Assembly: GCA_033763635.1 (NCBI GenBank)
Contig: JANRKG010000043.1
Location: forward strand, 1-33,095
Origin: JANRKG01 sp033763635
GTDB taxonomy: Bacteria; Cyanobacteriota; Cyanobacteriia; GCF-001939115
Direction of reading: 5' to 3'
Length of the DNA stretch: 33,095 nucleotides
In this document: positions 31,942-33,095 of the stretch, piece after piece
Position numbering within the stretch: the stretch's first letter is position 1
How the letters are laid out: every line of letters starts with the position of its first letter
Made by a program: the position numbers and the translations under genes
The notes under the pieces: generated by a model
Told to the model about the DNA's origin: nothing
The model's input: the letters and a program-made list of their open reading frames with translations, nothing else
Database searches by the model: none

Positions 31942-33095
31942 TCAGCCAATTCCCAAGGGATCAACGTCGATCGTCAGATTCACCGATGCAGAACACAGGG
32001 ACCGTAAGGTTTCAAGACTGGGAAGTTGGGCCTCTGGCATCATACCTTTTAGCAAAATTTGCCAGCGATATCGCTGAGCAACCCGCAGAATGGTTGCAGG
32101 TACAGGGCCAAGAACTTCATAGGAAGGGTTAGCCTGGTTTTCCTGAAGGAGGCTTGCAACGCGATGGGCGGCAGCTTGAACAGCCGATGGGTCAGGACTA
32201 CTCAGCCGTAGCAAAACGAGCCGACCGTAAGGGGGGTAGCGCAAGGCCGCTCGATGCTGTAATTCAGTTTCGGTAAAGGGCTGGTACTGGTGTTGAGCCA
32301 CCGCTTGAATCACCGGATGGGAGGGATTATAGGTTTGCAAAATCACCCGCCCTGGCTCGTCACCCCGTCCTGCCCGCCCTGCCACCTGAGTCAGGGTTTG
32401 AAACGCCCGCTCACTGGCACAGTAATCTGACAGATACAATAGCCCATCGGCAACCACGACCCCTACCAGCGTCACCTGAGGCAGATCAATGCCTTTCGTT
32501 AACATCTGAGTGCCGACCAACAGGTCTACTCCTCCATTCGCAAACTGACTCAAGAGCGATCGATGGGCACCTTTCGTCCGCGTCGTGTCACTGTCAAATC
32601 GCAGACAGCGTAAAGTCGGCAGTTCACGGGCCAGTTCTTGCACCACCCGCTGGGTGCCACTGCCGAAAAACTTCAGATAGGGTGAAGCACAGGCAGGACA
32701 GGCGGGGGGATGGAGTTGGGTGTAGTTGCAATAGTGACACCGCAACCATTGGGTGGCTTCCTCATGGGTATGGTGATAGGTGAGAGAGACATCACAGTAG
32801 GGACAACTCATCACAAAGCCGCAACTCCGGCAGGACACAAAAGTACTGTGCCCCCGTCGATGAATAAACAAAATGCCCTGTTTTCCCCGCTCCTGCATCT
32901 CCAGAAGCGCCTGTTTCAGAGGGCGACTAAAAAGAGAACGGTTTCCCTGGTGCAATTCCTGTCGCATATCCACCACTTCGATCGGCGGTAAGGGGCGGGC
33001 ATGGACGCGCTGGGGCAGGGAGAGATAAAGCGAAGCCTGGGAAATCAGAAATGGGTCCTCAAAGCTCGCAGAAATATTTCCTTCTGCCCTCTGCC
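31942..33095 (-). CDS. priA: Primosomal replication helicase PriA, C-terminal part (5' end outside window)
   Basis: The frame is open to the window edge, so the N-terminus lies beyond it. At least 384 residues are present. Eight zinc-binding cysteines occur as CRSC, CPYC, CHYC and CPAC. Helicase motifs GTQMLTKGIDLPQVTLVGVVVAD and QTLTQVAGRAGRG (motifs V and VI) follow, then the C-terminal domain. The block LPQRVHARPLPPIEVVDMRQEL just upstream of the valine often taken as a start confirms that the protein continues. At the extreme edge the translation reads QRAEGNISAS, coming from a GGCAGAGGGCAGAAGG-type repeat, which may be an in-frame insertion. PriA restarts stalled replication forks. Confidence 0.92.
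   Translation of the reverse strand, partial: QRAEGNISASFEDPFLISQASLYLSLPQRVHARPLPPIEVVDMRQELHQGNRSLFSRPLKQALLEMQERGKQGILFIHRRGHSTFVSCRSCGFVMSCPYCDVSLTYHHTHEEATQWLRCHYCNYTQLHPPACPACASPYLKFFGSGTQRVVQELARELPTLRCLRFDSDTTRTKGAHRSLLSQFANGGVDLLVGTQMLTKGIDLPQVTLVGVVVADGLLYLSDYCASERAFQTLTQVAGRAGRGDEPGRVILQTYNPSHPVIQAVAQHQYQPFTETELQHRAALRYPPYGRLVLLRLSSPDPSAVQAAAHRVASLLQENQANPSYEVLGPVPATILRVAQRYRWQILLKGMMPEAQLPSLETLRSLCSASVNLTIDVDPLGIG

Noticed and set aside
31883..32077. 64-codon frame at the REP-like element
   Set aside because: It is made of palindrome sequence and the antisense of priA.

Overview
The window is cyanobacterial. It carries the HIP1 octamer GCGATCGC (for example at 4484, 4789, 19958 and 27630) and many shorter CGATCG cores. 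It also holds a cyanobacterial-type exosortase with its partner protein, an ethylene-receptor-like histidine kinase, an H-NOX/HNOBA signalling locus, and several small cyanobacterial proteins of unknown role. Gene packing is tight and both strands are used. No rRNA, tRNA, CRISPR array, transposase or phage gene was recognised.

Layout: 1-4750 holds a cNMP-binding-domain protein, a SirB1-like transglutaminase/TPR protein, a DUF427 protein, a small membrane protein, an LCP (LytR-CpsA-Psr) enzyme and a secreted protein, closed by a hairpin terminator shared with a converging small gene. 5200-13220 is a polysaccharide/exosortase region: DegT-type aminotransferase behind two overlapping promoter-like sequences, cyanoexosortase B, its associated protein, Wza-like export protein, Wzc/GumC-like chain-length protein, and a REC-HD-GYP regulator. 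13280-22800 is mainly housekeeping: mutS2, DUF2945, an ArsC/Spx-like protein, DUF2237, ttcA, an alpha/beta hydrolase, holB and tmk, with an ethylene-receptor-like sensor kinase between the hydrolase and holB. 23231-26544 is signalling: an FHA protein, then an H-NOX gene, an HNOBA-REC-HPT gene and a REC-GGDEF gene in one tight array. 26656-30200 is a three-gene operon with two PstS-like solute-binding modules, one fused to a von Willebrand A domain. The right end has a proline-rich conserved protein, a 760-base gene-free stretch full of small repeats, and the 3' part of priA.

The most unusual locus is 24042-26544. The H-NOX gene is an in-frame remnant of about 85 residues that has lost the heme-pocket core, including the region with the proximal histidine. 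The following HNOBA gene, which in relatives is a hybrid histidine kinase, runs directly from HNOBA into receiver and HPT domains with no kinase core. The diguanylate cyclase after it looks intact. A nitric-oxide/oxygen sensing relay feeding c-di-GMP therefore seems to have lost sensor and kinase chemistry while keeping open frames and coupled starts. An HD-GYP protein (likely c-di-GMP phosphodiesterase) sits next to the polysaccharide genes, so both making and breaking of c-di-GMP are represented.

A second theme is the many short direct tandem duplications (11-16 bp, often with a period of exactly 13) in almost every long intergenic gap.
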